64,000 bases of DNA from Rhabdobacter roseus (GTDB lineage Bacteria; Bacteroidota; Bacteroidia; Cytophagales; Spirosomataceae). This document shows, one piece after another, positions 8,250 to 16,246 of this stretch (positions are counted from its first letter, which is position 1; the number at the start of each line of letters is the position of its first letter). Both the position numbers and the translations under genes were made by a program. The stretch is taken from assembly GCF_014202275.1 (NCBI RefSeq), contig NZ_JACHGF010000008.1:186001-250000 (forward strand), given 5' to 3'. A model generated the notes under the pieces. That model made no database searches. It saw only the letters and a program-made list of their open reading frames with translations, and was not told the DNA's origin.

Positions 8250-8553
8250 GGAGGGTCCGTTTTAAAAACAAGTCTATAAAAAACCCGCCGCTTTAGCAAA
8301 AAGCTTCCACAGAAACCAGGTACTTTTTTAGGATTTGGGCCGGTACGACCAACTGGACCGTGCCGATGCGAAGAAAGAAAAAAAGCCCCCGAGGGGTACT
8401 TTTTCGCCACCGAAGGGGTACTTGGTCAGGTACTTTGCTTCTTTCTTAAATTTGATTTATTTCTATAAATTAAAAAAAAAGTACCATAGGTCTTGATTTT
8501 TGTTTGAAAGCCATCTAGTTTTGTAGTGTTAAACTTAGTGCGTTAAGTAAGAA
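8250..8553. other. 304-bp spacer with promoter and operator for the PUL
   Basis: Lies between the divergent SpmAB-like gene and the MFS transporter. It holds several GTAC motifs, including paired copies near 8394-8440 and the block GGTACTTGGTCAGG that also builds the palindrome at 4046-4093. The right end is AT-rich and carries the promoter and operator listed separately. Confidence 0.5.
8516..8548 (+). promoter_or_regulatory. Promoter minus-7 box and palindromic operator of the transporter gene
   Basis: TAGTTTTG (8516-8523) fits the Bacteroidota minus-7 consensus TAnnTTTG exactly. Ten bases on, the imperfect palindrome ACTTAGTGCGTTAAGT (8533-8548) would overlap the expected transcription start and ends 5 bp before the start codon, a repressor-like position. 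The half-site CTTAGTGC recurs as a perfect palindrome before the isomerase gene (9865-9878). A GntR or LacI protein is the likely reader. Confidence 0.6.
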
Positions 8554-9831
8554 ATGAAAAACACCTCTACCCGTTGGTTTATCGTTGGTTTGCTGTTTGT
8601 CGCCACCGGTCTTAGTTTTTTAGACCGGCAGGTACTTTCCATTGCGATTATCAAAATCCAGGAGGAGTTTCATATTTCGGACGTCCAGTACGGCTGGGTG
8701 AACACCAGCTTTCTGGTAAGCTACGCGCTGATGTTTACGCTGGGTGGTCGGCTCATCGACAAGGTAGGCAGCCGCACCGGCCTGGCGGTGTCGGTAGGAT
8801 TGTGGTCGGTGGCCAACAGCCTGCACGGTGTCATGACCAACTTCACGCAGCTGATCACGTTTCGGTTTTTGCTGGGCATGGGCGAGGGCGGTTGCTTTCC
8901 GGGCGCGGCCAAGGCCGTGTACGAGTGGTTTGATAAAAAAGAACGCGCCCTGGCCAACGGCATCGCCATCGGCGGTTCGGCCATCGGGGCCGTGGTAGCG
9001 CCGCCGCTCACCATCTGGCTGGCCAGTACCTACGGCTGGCGCGGCGGCTTCATCATTCCCGGCCTGGTGGGTATTGGGTGGGTGGTGGTGTGGCTGCTCG
9101 TCCCTTGGAAAAAAAGTACCCCGGCGCCCATTGAAGTAAGGGTTCCGGAAGAGAAAAAAGCCAGCATTCCTTTCCTGACCATTCTCAAAAACAAGTACAC
9201 CTGGGTGTTTATCCTGATCCGCTTCCTACTCGACCCCGTATTTTACTTCATGATGTTCTGGATTCCCAAGTACCTCAGCGAGGTCCGCAACGTGTCCTTC
9301 GAGCGCATCGGGGGCTTGTTCTGGATTCCGTTTTTGGCGCTGGGTATTGCCAATATTCTGGGCGGTTGGTTTTCTGATGGATTAATCAAAAGAGGCTTTT
9401 CGGTGGGCAAAGCCCGCAAGACCGTGATGGGGATCGCGGCGGCCCTGACGCTGGTCGCGCCGCTCATCGAATGGGTCGGCTCGGTGGGGGTGGCCATCGC
9501 GCTCATGGCGGGGTTCATGTTTGCGCACGGCTTCTGGATCACCAACTACATTACCTCCATCTCGGATATTTTTGGCGAGCGCGCTACCTCCACCGTGGTG
9601 GGGCTTTCGGGCACGGCGGGTGCCGTTTCGGGCCTGATCCTCAACCCGCTCATGGGCCTCATCATCCAGAACTACTCGTACCAGCCGCTCTGGATTGCCT
9701 CCGGACTCATGTACCCGCTGGCGTTTGTGGTGCTGCTGCTTTTTATCCCTACCATCAAACCCTTTTTTGACGAAACCAAGCCAGTACCCATCGACGGCGA
9801 CGGCGATACCGTGCGGCCTTTGCGGGTGTAA
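8554..9831 (+). CDS. MFS transporter, anion:cation symporter (ExuT-like)
   Basis: A 425-residue major facilitator with 12 predicted membrane helices. The N-terminal GLSFLDRQVLSIAIIKIQEEFHISDVQYGWVNTSF and the loop GGRLIDKVGSRTGLAVSVGLWSVA are typical of the anion:cation symporter branch that imports hexuronates, glucarate and related sugar acids. As the first gene of the sugar locus it probably carries the released monosaccharide or uronate across the inner membrane (inference). It carries its own promoter and a palindromic operator and is followed by the isomerase gene, which has a second copy of the operator. Another transporter of the same branch lies at 37253. Confidence 0.88.
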   Translation: MKNTSTRWFIVGLLFVATGLSFLDRQVLSIAIIKIQEEFHISDVQYGWVNTSFLVSYALMFTLGGRLIDKVGSRTGLAVSVGLWSVANSLHGVMTNFTQLITFRFLLGMGEGGCFPGAAKAVYEWFDKKERALANGIAIGGSAIGAVVAPPLTIWLASTYGWRGGFIIPGLVGIGWVVVWLLVPWKKSTPAPIEVRVPEEKKASIPFLTILKNKYTWVFILIRFLLDPVFYFMMFWIPKYLSEVRNVSFERIGGLFWIPFLALGIANILGGWFSDGLIKRGFSVGKARKTVMGIAAALTLVAPLIEWVGSVGVAIALMAGFMFAHGFWITNYITSISDIFGERATSTVVGLSGTAGAVSGLILNPLMGLIIQNYSYQPLWIASGLMYPLAFVVLLLFIPTIKPFFDETKPVPIDGDGDTVRPLRV

Positions 9832-9864
9832 CAGGGGTACTTTAAAAAATTTTAGCGTTTCAAA

Positions 9865-9878
9865 CTTAGTGCACTAAG
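9865..9878 (+). promoter_or_regulatory. Perfect 14-bp palindromic operator before the isomerase gene
   Basis: CTTAGTGCACTAAG is a perfect palindrome 30 bp upstream of the ATG at 9909. Its left half is identical to that of the operator at 8534-8547. Two copies in front of two consecutive genes point to one regulator for both. The GntR/UTRA protein at 26225 is a candidate, but a LacI protein outside the window is as possible. Confidence 0.65.
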
Positions 9879-9908
9879 ATAGATAACTTGACAACTAAAT
9901 CTACGAAA

Positions 9909-11405
9909 ATGAAAAATGAGTATCTGAACGAAGTGGCGTCGGAAAGTCAGTCTACCCTCCAGAAACGAAAAACCACCCGCCCCCGGATTGGGGTATTTGG
10001 GGTAGGGTACTTTAAGTACTGGAGCCAGTTCGACGGGCTACTGGACGCCATGCTGGCCAAGCAGACGGTCTTTATCGAAAAGATTCAACGAAACGCCGAA
10101 GCCGAAATCGTGGATTTTGGGCTGGTAGATACGGTACAGAAAGCCTACGAGCTGGTACCCCGGCTCAATGCCGCTAATCTGGACCTGGTATTTTGCGATA
10201 TGCTTACCTACGCTACCTCCAATACCTTCGGTGTAGTGATCAAAAATAGTAATATTCCGATAGTACTCGTAGCACTGCAACCCGACAAAGCCATGGACTA
10301 CTCGCGGGCCTCGACCTACATGCAGCTCTACAACGACGACATCTGCGCTCTGCCCGAATTTGCAGGCGTAGCGGTACGAATGGGTAAGCCCGTCCCCGAA
10401 ATGATCATCGGTACCCTGCACGATGACGCGGCCGCCGAGGCAGAAATTGAAGAGTACTGCCGGATCGCGGCCGTGCTGCACGACCTCAAAACGGCCCGCA
10501 TCGGCCACATTGGGCACCCCATCGAGTCCATGCTGGACATGCACTCCGACTCCACCATGCTCACGGCGCACTTTGGGGCGCACATCGTACAGTGCGAGGC
10601 GCACGAGATCGTGACGCAGTACGAGCAATCAACGCCCGAAGAAATAGAACCCGTGAAAGAACGCATCCTGGATTTTTTCGACACGCCCGATCCTGTTTCG
10701 GACCCGATTTCGGAAAAACTCCGCGATACCGACTTGGAAGTAGCGGCGCGGGTGACCGTGGCGCTGGAAAAATTCATCCACGAGCGTGGCCTGGACGGTC
10801 TGGCCTACTACTACGAAGGGCCGGACAACAGCGTGACGCGCACCGTGATGTCCAACCTCATTGTGGGGAATTCACTGCTGACGGGCGCGGGCTTCCCGAT
10901 GTGCGGCGAGTCGGACCTGAAAACCTGCTTTGCGATGCTGATTATGGAACGTTTAGGCATAGGCGGTAGCTTCGCCGAGTTCCATCCGGTCGACTTTGTG
11001 GAAGACTTTGTGCTGGTGGGCCACGACGGTCCGCACAACGTGGCCATTGCCGAAGGAAGACCCGTCCTGCGCAGCCTCAAAAAGTACCACGGGAAGCCCG
11101 GCTTCGGGGCGGGTGTGGAGTTCAAGATCAAGGAGGGGCCCATCACGATGCTGAGTATCAACTCCACCTACGACGGGAAGTTCAAGTTCATCATTGCCGA
11201 AGGGGAGTCCATCGAAGGGGCCATACCGCCCACGGGCAACACCAACACGCGCGGCTTTTTCAAGCCCGACGTACGGACGTTCCTCAAACGCTGGATGAAA
11301 GAAGGGCCCACGCACCACTTTGCACTGGGGGTAGGGCACCACGCCGCTACCATCCAGAAAATAGCCAACTACCTCAACCTGGAGTCGGTCATCATTGCTC
11401 AATAA
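9909..11405 (+). CDS. L-fucose/L-arabinose isomerase family protein
   Basis: A 498-residue cytoplasmic enzyme of the FucI/AraA fold. The N-terminal substrate-binding part starts RPRIGVFGVGYFKYWSQFDG; the C-terminal half contains the metal-site region GESDLKTCFAMLIMERLGIGGSFAEFHPVDF and GHDGPHNVAIAEG, and ends with HHFALGVGHHAATIQKIANYLNLE, as in family members. These enzymes interconvert aldoses and ketoses using Mn2+; which sugar is used (L-fucose, L-arabinose, L-rhamnose-like or an unknown) cannot be read. ATG 9909 is preferred to a TTG at 9888. The gene has a palindromic operator just upstream and precedes the SusC gene by 44 bp, so it belongs to the PUL. It likely acts on the sugar imported by the preceding transporter. 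Confidence 0.85.
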   Translation: MKNEYLNEVASESQSTLQKRKTTRPRIGVFGVGYFKYWSQFDGLLDAMLAKQTVFIEKIQRNAEAEIVDFGLVDTVQKAYELVPRLNAANLDLVFCDMLTYATSNTFGVVIKNSNIPIVLVALQPDKAMDYSRASTYMQLYNDDICALPEFAGVAVRMGKPVPEMIIGTLHDDAAAEAEIEEYCRIAAVLHDLKTARIGHIGHPIESMLDMHSDSTMLTAHFGAHIVQCEAHEIVTQYEQSTPEEIEPVKERILDFFDTPDPVSDPISEKLRDTDLEVAARVTVALEKFIHERGLDGLAYYYEGPDNSVTRTVMSNLIVGNSLLTGAGFPMCGESDLKTCFAMLIMERLGIGGSFAEFHPVDFVEDFVLVGHDGPHNVAIAEGRPVLRSLKKYHGKPGFGAGVEFKIKEGPITMLSINSTYDGKFKFIIAEGESIEGAIPPTGNTNTRGFFKPDVRTFLKRWMKEGPTHHFALGVGHHAATIQKIANYLNLESVIIAQ

Positions 11406-11449
11406 CCCGTAGTTTATACACGTACTATTTATACTAAATCCTTAACCCC

Positions 11450-14400
11450 ATGAAACATACATGTAGGAACCAGTCGGCGCTGCATCTGATCTGTGCCCTG
11501 TTGAGTCTTTTGCTAAGCGTTGGGGAGCTTTCGGCCCAGACGAAAAGTACGGTGAGCGGCCGAGTAACTTCGGAAGAAGACGGGGGGGCGCTGATTGGGG
11601 CGACGATCACCGAAAAAGGAACCACCAACGGCACGACCACGGACGTAAACGGCAACTTCCGGCTGGACGTAGCCTCTAACGGTACGCTGGTGTTTAGTTT
11701 TATCGGTTACGATGCCCAGGAGATCCGGGTTGAAAACCGAACTACCCTCAACGTGATCCTGAAGGCCGACCAGCAGCAGCTGCAAGACGTGGTGGTGGTG
11801 GGCTACGGTACCCAGCGCAAGAAAGACGTCACGGGCTCCATCGTGAACCTGACGACCAAAGACCTGGTACCCATTCCTTCGGCCAACAGCTTCGACCAGA
11901 TGATGCAGGGGAAAGTAGCGGGGGTGCAGATCACCCAGACCTCCGGCGCACCGGGCGGCAACGTCAACGTGCTCATTCGCGGGGTCAATTCCATCACCGG
12001 GGGCAACCAACCGCTGTACGTGGTGGATGGCTACGCCATTGGCTCCGGCGGCGGCGGCTCGGACCTGACCAACTACAGCTCGGGCTCCTACTCCACCAGT
12101 GGCATCGTCAACAGCAGCGGGGTCAACCGCGTGAACCCGCTCAGTACCATCAATCCCGCCGACATCGAGTCCATTCAGGTACTTAAGGACGCTTCGGCCA
12201 CGGCCATCTATGGCTCCCGTGGGGCCAACGGCGTGGTGATTATCAACACCAAGCGGGGGCGGCAGGGGCGGTCCAGCATCAACTTTGAGCATTCGACGGG
12301 TATTCAGGAAGTGGCCAAAAAGCTGGACCTGATGACGCCCCGGCAATACGCGCAGTTTGTGGCCGACGGCCGCGACAACGCCTGGGTGTTTGCGGGGGGC
12401 AATGCCTCCGACCCCAACAGCGTGCGCAGCACGGCCACGCAGGTGAAGCCCGAATTCCGGAACCTGGACCAGTTTGCCAACGAAGGCTACGGTACCGACT
12501 GGCAGGACGTGATTTTCCGGAAGGCCGTGATACAAAACTACCAACTCTCGGCCATGGGCAATAAAGGCGATATGAACTACTTCGTGTCGGGTGGTTTTCT
12601 GGATCAGGACGGGATCATCATTGGTTCTACCTTTAAGAAATTCAACCTTCGTACCAACCTGGACGTAAACCTGACCCCCCGGCTGAAGCTGGGTGCCTCC
12701 GTGGCCGGTACGCATTCGTACGGCGACTTTGCCCGGGCCGAAGGCCACCTCCAGCACCGGGGATTGCTCTCGGCGGCGGTCGCGAGTGACCCCACCATTC
12801 CGATCTACGACGCCAACGGCAACTACTACTCCGAATTTTCGAGCCCCACGGGCATTCCCGTGGAGCACGTGCTGCTGATCGCGGATGAGTTTTCCGACAA
12901 GCGTAAAAATTCCAACGTATTCATGAACAACTACGTTGAATACGAAATCGCCAACGGGCTGGTCCTGAAATCGTCGGTGGGCGTGAACTACAACAGCAAC
13001 CAGACCCGGCTCTGGAAATCGTCGAGAATCGGAATCGCCACCAGCCGCACGGGTGCGGCCATTGCGGGCGTCACCAAGATCAACAGCCTGAACTGGCTGA
13101 ACGAAAACACGCTCAACTACCGGCGGCGGGTGAATGAAAAGCACGACTTCGACGCGCTGGTAGGGTTTACGGCCCAGAAAAACACCGACGATATTTTGCA
13201 GGCCGGGGCGTCCGACTTCCCGACCGACGATGTACCTTACCTGGCGGCGGGGGTAGTTTCTACCGGCACCGACTACATGAGCGAGTGGTCCATGCTTTCG
13301 TGGCTGGCCCGGATCAACTACTCCTTTGGCGATAAGTACCTGCTCACGGCCACCATTCGCCGCGACGGCAGCTCCCGCTTCGGGGCGCAAAACAAGTGGG
13401 GTACTTTCCCTTCCCTGTCTGCCGCCTACCGGGTTTCGGAAGAGAATTTCATGAAGGGGATTTCGGCGGTGAGCGATTTAAAAATAAGAGCCAGCTACGG
13501 TATTTCCGGCAATAACCTCATTGGCAACTACGCCAGCCAGGGCTTGCTAGGTATTGCGCGCACGGTGGTGAACGGACAGGTGGTGTCGGGCATTACGCCT
13601 TCCAGCCTGGCCAACGACCAGCTCAATTGGGAGAAATCGTTCCAGACCAACCTGGGCCTGGACCTGGCGCTGTTCCAAAACCGCGTCTCGCTCACGGTTG
13701 ATGCCTACCGCACGCACAAGAAAGACCTGCTGCTGACGGTCACGCTCCCGGCGGCTTCGGGCTTCTCTACCTCCCTGCAGAACATCGGGGAGCTGGAAAA
13801 CAAAGGCCTGGAATTTACCCTCAATACCGAGAACATCGCCAAGGGTAGTTTTCGCTGGAGTACCGACGCCAACCTGAGCTTTAACCGCAACAAGGTACTG
13901 GCCCTGAACGCCGAAAACGCCCGGATCAATACCTCCGACTACCAGGTGGCGCAGGTAGGGTACCCCATTTCCAGCTTCCGGCTCCTGAATATTCTGGGGG
14001 TATTCCAAACGCAGGAGGAAATCCGGGCCAACCCGATCCAGCACCCGCGGGTACAGCCCGGCGACTACCGCTTCCAGGATGCCGACGGCAACGGGACCAT
14101 CACCCAGGCCGACCGCACCATCGTGGGCAATCCGTGGCCCAAATTTACCTGGGGGATGGGCAATCGTTTCTCGTTCAAAAACCTGACGCTGAGCGTGAAT
14201 ATCTACGGCTCGCAGGGCAACGACATGTACTTCCAGGGGGGAGAGGTGTCGCTCAACGGGGCGGGTGTACAAAACCAGCTGGCGATGGTAGCCGACCGCT
14301 GGCGCTCACCGGAAGAGCCCGGGGCCGGGGTGATTTCCCGCGCCATCCGCAACGACTACGCCTTCGGCTTCAGCGCGGGTACCACCAAGTACCTCTTCGA

Positions 14401-14647
14401 CGGCTCGTTTGTGCGCATCCGGAACGTGAACCTTTCCTACGCGTTCCCGCGGACGGTCACCGACAAGCTCAAGCTACAGGGGCTGGCCGTGTACGCCGAC
14501 GGTACCAACCTCTTCACCTTCACCAAGTACCCCGGCTACGATCCGGAAGGAAGCACCGGTGGGGATAACATCGGCCGCACGGGCGTGGACTTCTTTGCCT
14601 ACCCCAATCCACGTACCTATACGGCGGGCCTGCGCGTAACCTTCTAA
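11450..14647 (+). CDS. SusC/RagA-family TonB-linked outer membrane transporter
   Basis: A 1065-residue outer-membrane receptor. Signal peptide (about 1-29, ending LSAQ), a carboxypeptidase-regulatory-like domain (about 35-110: VSGRVTSEEDGGALIGATI...DVNGNFRLDV), a TonB-box-like DVVVVGYGTQRKKDVTGS at about 114, a plug domain to about 270, then a 22-strand-type barrel ending in RVTF, the aromatic C-terminus typical of barrels. SusC proteins pull oligosaccharides through the outer membrane with TonB energy. The SusD partner follows 30 bp downstream. No STN domain precedes the plug, so it is not controlled by the sigma/FecR route; control is probably by the operators upstream. Substrate is likely a rhamnose-containing glycan, from the enzymes of the locus. 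Confidence 0.95.
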   Translation: MKHTCRNQSALHLICALLSLLLSVGELSAQTKSTVSGRVTSEEDGGALIGATITEKGTTNGTTTDVNGNFRLDVASNGTLVFSFIGYDAQEIRVENRTTLNVILKADQQQLQDVVVVGYGTQRKKDVTGSIVNLTTKDLVPIPSANSFDQMMQGKVAGVQITQTSGAPGGNVNVLIRGVNSITGGNQPLYVVDGYAIGSGGGGSDLTNYSSGSYSTSGIVNSSGVNRVNPLSTINPADIESIQVLKDASATAIYGSRGANGVVIINTKRGRQGRSSINFEHSTGIQEVAKKLDLMTPRQYAQFVADGRDNAWVFAGGNASDPNSVRSTATQVKPEFRNLDQFANEGYGTDWQDVIFRKAVIQNYQLSAMGNKGDMNYFVSGGFLDQDGIIIGSTFKKFNLRTNLDVNLTPRLKLGASVAGTHSYGDFARAEGHLQHRGLLSAAVASDPTIPIYDANGNYYSEFSSPTGIPVEHVLLIADEFSDKRKNSNVFMNNYVEYEIANGLVLKSSVGVNYNSNQTRLWKSSRIGIATSRTGAAIAGVTKINSLNWLNENTLNYRRRVNEKHDFDALVGFTAQKNTDDILQAGASDFPTDDVPYLAAGVVSTGTDYMSEWSMLSWLARINYSFGDKYLLTATIRRDGSSRFGAQNKWGTFPSLSAAYRVSEENFMKGISAVSDLKIRASYGISGNNLIGNYASQGLLGIARTVVNGQVVSGITPSSLANDQLNWEKSFQTNLGLDLALFQNRVSLTVDAYRTHKKDLLLTVTLPAASGFSTSLQNIGELENKGLEFTLNTENIAKGSFRWSTDANLSFNRNKVLALNAENARINTSDYQVAQVGYPISSFRLLNILGVFQTQEEIRANPIQHPRVQPGDYRFQDADGNGTITQADRTIVGNPWPKFTWGMGNRFSFKNLTLSVNIYGSQGNDMYFQGGEVSLNGAGVQNQLAMVADRWRSPEEPGAGVISRAIRNDYAFGFSAGTTKYLFDGSFVRIRNVNLSYAFPRTVTDKLKLQGLAVYADGTNLFTFTKYPGYDPEGSTGGDNIGRTGVDFFAYPNPRTYTAGLRVTF

Positions 14648-14677
14648 TGATGATACCTACCTTCAAATCATACGATC

Positions 14678-16114
14678 ATGAAAAATAAAATCATAGCGGT
14701 ACTACTGATGATAGGTACCTTGTCATCGTGCAGCGATTTCCTGGAGCTGAGCCCGGAGCACCTGATCAATAACAACAGCTTCTATAAAAATCAAAACGAT
14801 TTTGAACGAGCGCTGCTCGGGGCCTATAGCAACATACGCGGACTCTACAGCAATAGTGCCGCTATCTACGCGGCCGAGCTCACCTCCGACAATGCCGAGA
14901 TCCACTGGTCTTCGCCCTCAGTAGACGAAATGCAGTTTGAACAGAATAGCCTTACATCCACCAACGGAACCGTGCGGGGGATTTGGAATACCTGCTTGTA
15001 CACCATTTCACGATGCAATACCATTTTGAGCCGGATCGAGGGGGTGTCGTTTGACGAAACGGTAAAAAATAAAATCATCGGGGAAACAAAGTTCCTGCGG
15101 GCCTTCAGCTATTTCTACCTGGTGCGGCTGTACGGAGGTGCTCCCGTGACCGACCAGGAATTTACCAGTCCGGGCCAAATCAACGCCACCGACCTGTCCC
15201 TGAAGCCCGCCGCGGACGTATACCAGGTCATCCTTAGCGACCTGACGAGTGCCGAAAGCCTGCTGCCCACGGCCCTGAATTCCGACAAGACTAAGGCTTC
15301 GCAGGCCACGGTAAAAGCGCTACTCGGCAAGGTACATTTGACCATGCGCAACTACGAGCAGGCCGCCGCCAAGCTCAAAGAGGTGATCGACGTGAACCAG
15401 TACTCGCTCGTGCCCAGCTACGGGAGTTTGTTTTCGGCGGGCAATAACAACCGCGCCGAGTCCATCCTGGAGATCCAGTTTGTGCGGGGTATGAATTTGG
15501 GCAATAACTTCTCGGCGCTGTTTACGCCCGCCATTACCAGCATGGCCATTTTTCCCAACAACCTGCAAGGCTCGGGCCGCATTACGCCCACGCTCAGCCT
15601 CCTCAATGCCTACGAACCCGGCGACGCCCGCAAGGCGGTGTCGGTGCGGGACTCGGTGGCGCTCATCAACGGCGGCCGCACCTACGCCCGCCACGCGCTG
15701 AAATTTGTGGACTGGAACGCCATTGCGCTTTCGGACGGGAGTGTCACCTTCACGGTACTTCGCTACGCCGACGTGCTGCTGATGTACGCCGAGGCGCTCA
15801 ACGAGCTGGGGCAAACCACCGCCGCCCTGCCGTATATCAACCAGGTGCGGCAACGCGCCGCTTTGCCCGCCCTGACGGGCCTGAGCCAATCGCAGCTTCG
15901 CCTGGCCCTCGAACGCGAGCGGCGGGTCGAGTTTGCGTTTGAAGGCCATCGCTGGTTCGATCTGCTGCGCACGGGCCGCGCCCGCGAAGTCATTAACGCC
16001 TTCTACACCAGCCAGAACCTCAACTTTTCGGTGGCCGAATACGAGCTGCTGTTCCCGATTCCGCTGGCCGAAATTGAGCTAAATCCGGCCCTGGTGCAGA
16101 ATCCGGGCCACTGA
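14678..16114 (+). CDS. SusD/RagB-family nutrient-binding outer membrane lipoprotein
   Basis: A 478-residue surface lipoprotein, lipobox LSSC (Cys18). The SusD N-terminus (SDFLELSPEHLINNNSFYKNQ), the tetratricopeptide-like helical core (about 60-240, including YTISRCNTILSRIEG and FLRAFSYFYLVRLYGGAPV) and the C-terminal SusD block (about 360-478: ADVLLMYAEALNELGQ, YINQVRQRAALP, RVEFAFEGHRWFDLLRTGRA, FPIPLAEIELNPALVQNPGH) are all present. It forms the lid over the SusC barrel and binds the polysaccharide fragment at the surface. Same operon as the upstream SusC gene. Confidence 0.95.
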   Translation: MKNKIIAVLLMIGTLSSCSDFLELSPEHLINNNSFYKNQNDFERALLGAYSNIRGLYSNSAAIYAAELTSDNAEIHWSSPSVDEMQFEQNSLTSTNGTVRGIWNTCLYTISRCNTILSRIEGVSFDETVKNKIIGETKFLRAFSYFYLVRLYGGAPVTDQEFTSPGQINATDLSLKPAADVYQVILSDLTSAESLLPTALNSDKTKASQATVKALLGKVHLTMRNYEQAAAKLKEVIDVNQYSLVPSYGSLFSAGNNNRAESILEIQFVRGMNLGNNFSALFTPAITSMAIFPNNLQGSGRITPTLSLLNAYEPGDARKAVSVRDSVALINGGRTYARHALKFVDWNAIALSDGSVTFTVLRYADVLLMYAEALNELGQTTAALPYINQVRQRAALPALTGLSQSQLRLALERERRVEFAFEGHRWFDLLRTGRAREVINAFYTSQNLNFSVAEYELLFPIPLAEIELNPALVQNPGH

Positions 16115-16175
16115 CCAGCGGAGATGATGAGCGAAAGGTACTTTTGTATGCCAAGGAAGTACTTCAATAGCCCAA

Positions 16176-16213
16176 CCTGAGGGCGGTTGTGCCACCGTGC
16201 CGCCGTCCTTAGG
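16176..16213 (+). promoter_or_regulatory. Imperfect hairpin between susD and the downstream enzymes
   Basis: CCTGAGGGCGG (16176-16186) pairs imperfectly with the stretch ending CCGTCCTTAGG (16203-16213), two mismatches. A hairpin here could partly stop transcription or protect the susCD transcript, lowering expression of the enzymes relative to SusCD; that role is inferred from what is known of other PULs. Confidence 0.35.
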
Positions 16214-16246
16214 TACTTCATATTTTACCCGAACATCCTATTCCCT

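Noticed and set aside
11513-13390. 625-codon open frame on the minus strand opposite susC
   Set aside because: Composition-driven shadow (Val/Gly/His/Arg rich, no domain) of a clear SusC gene.
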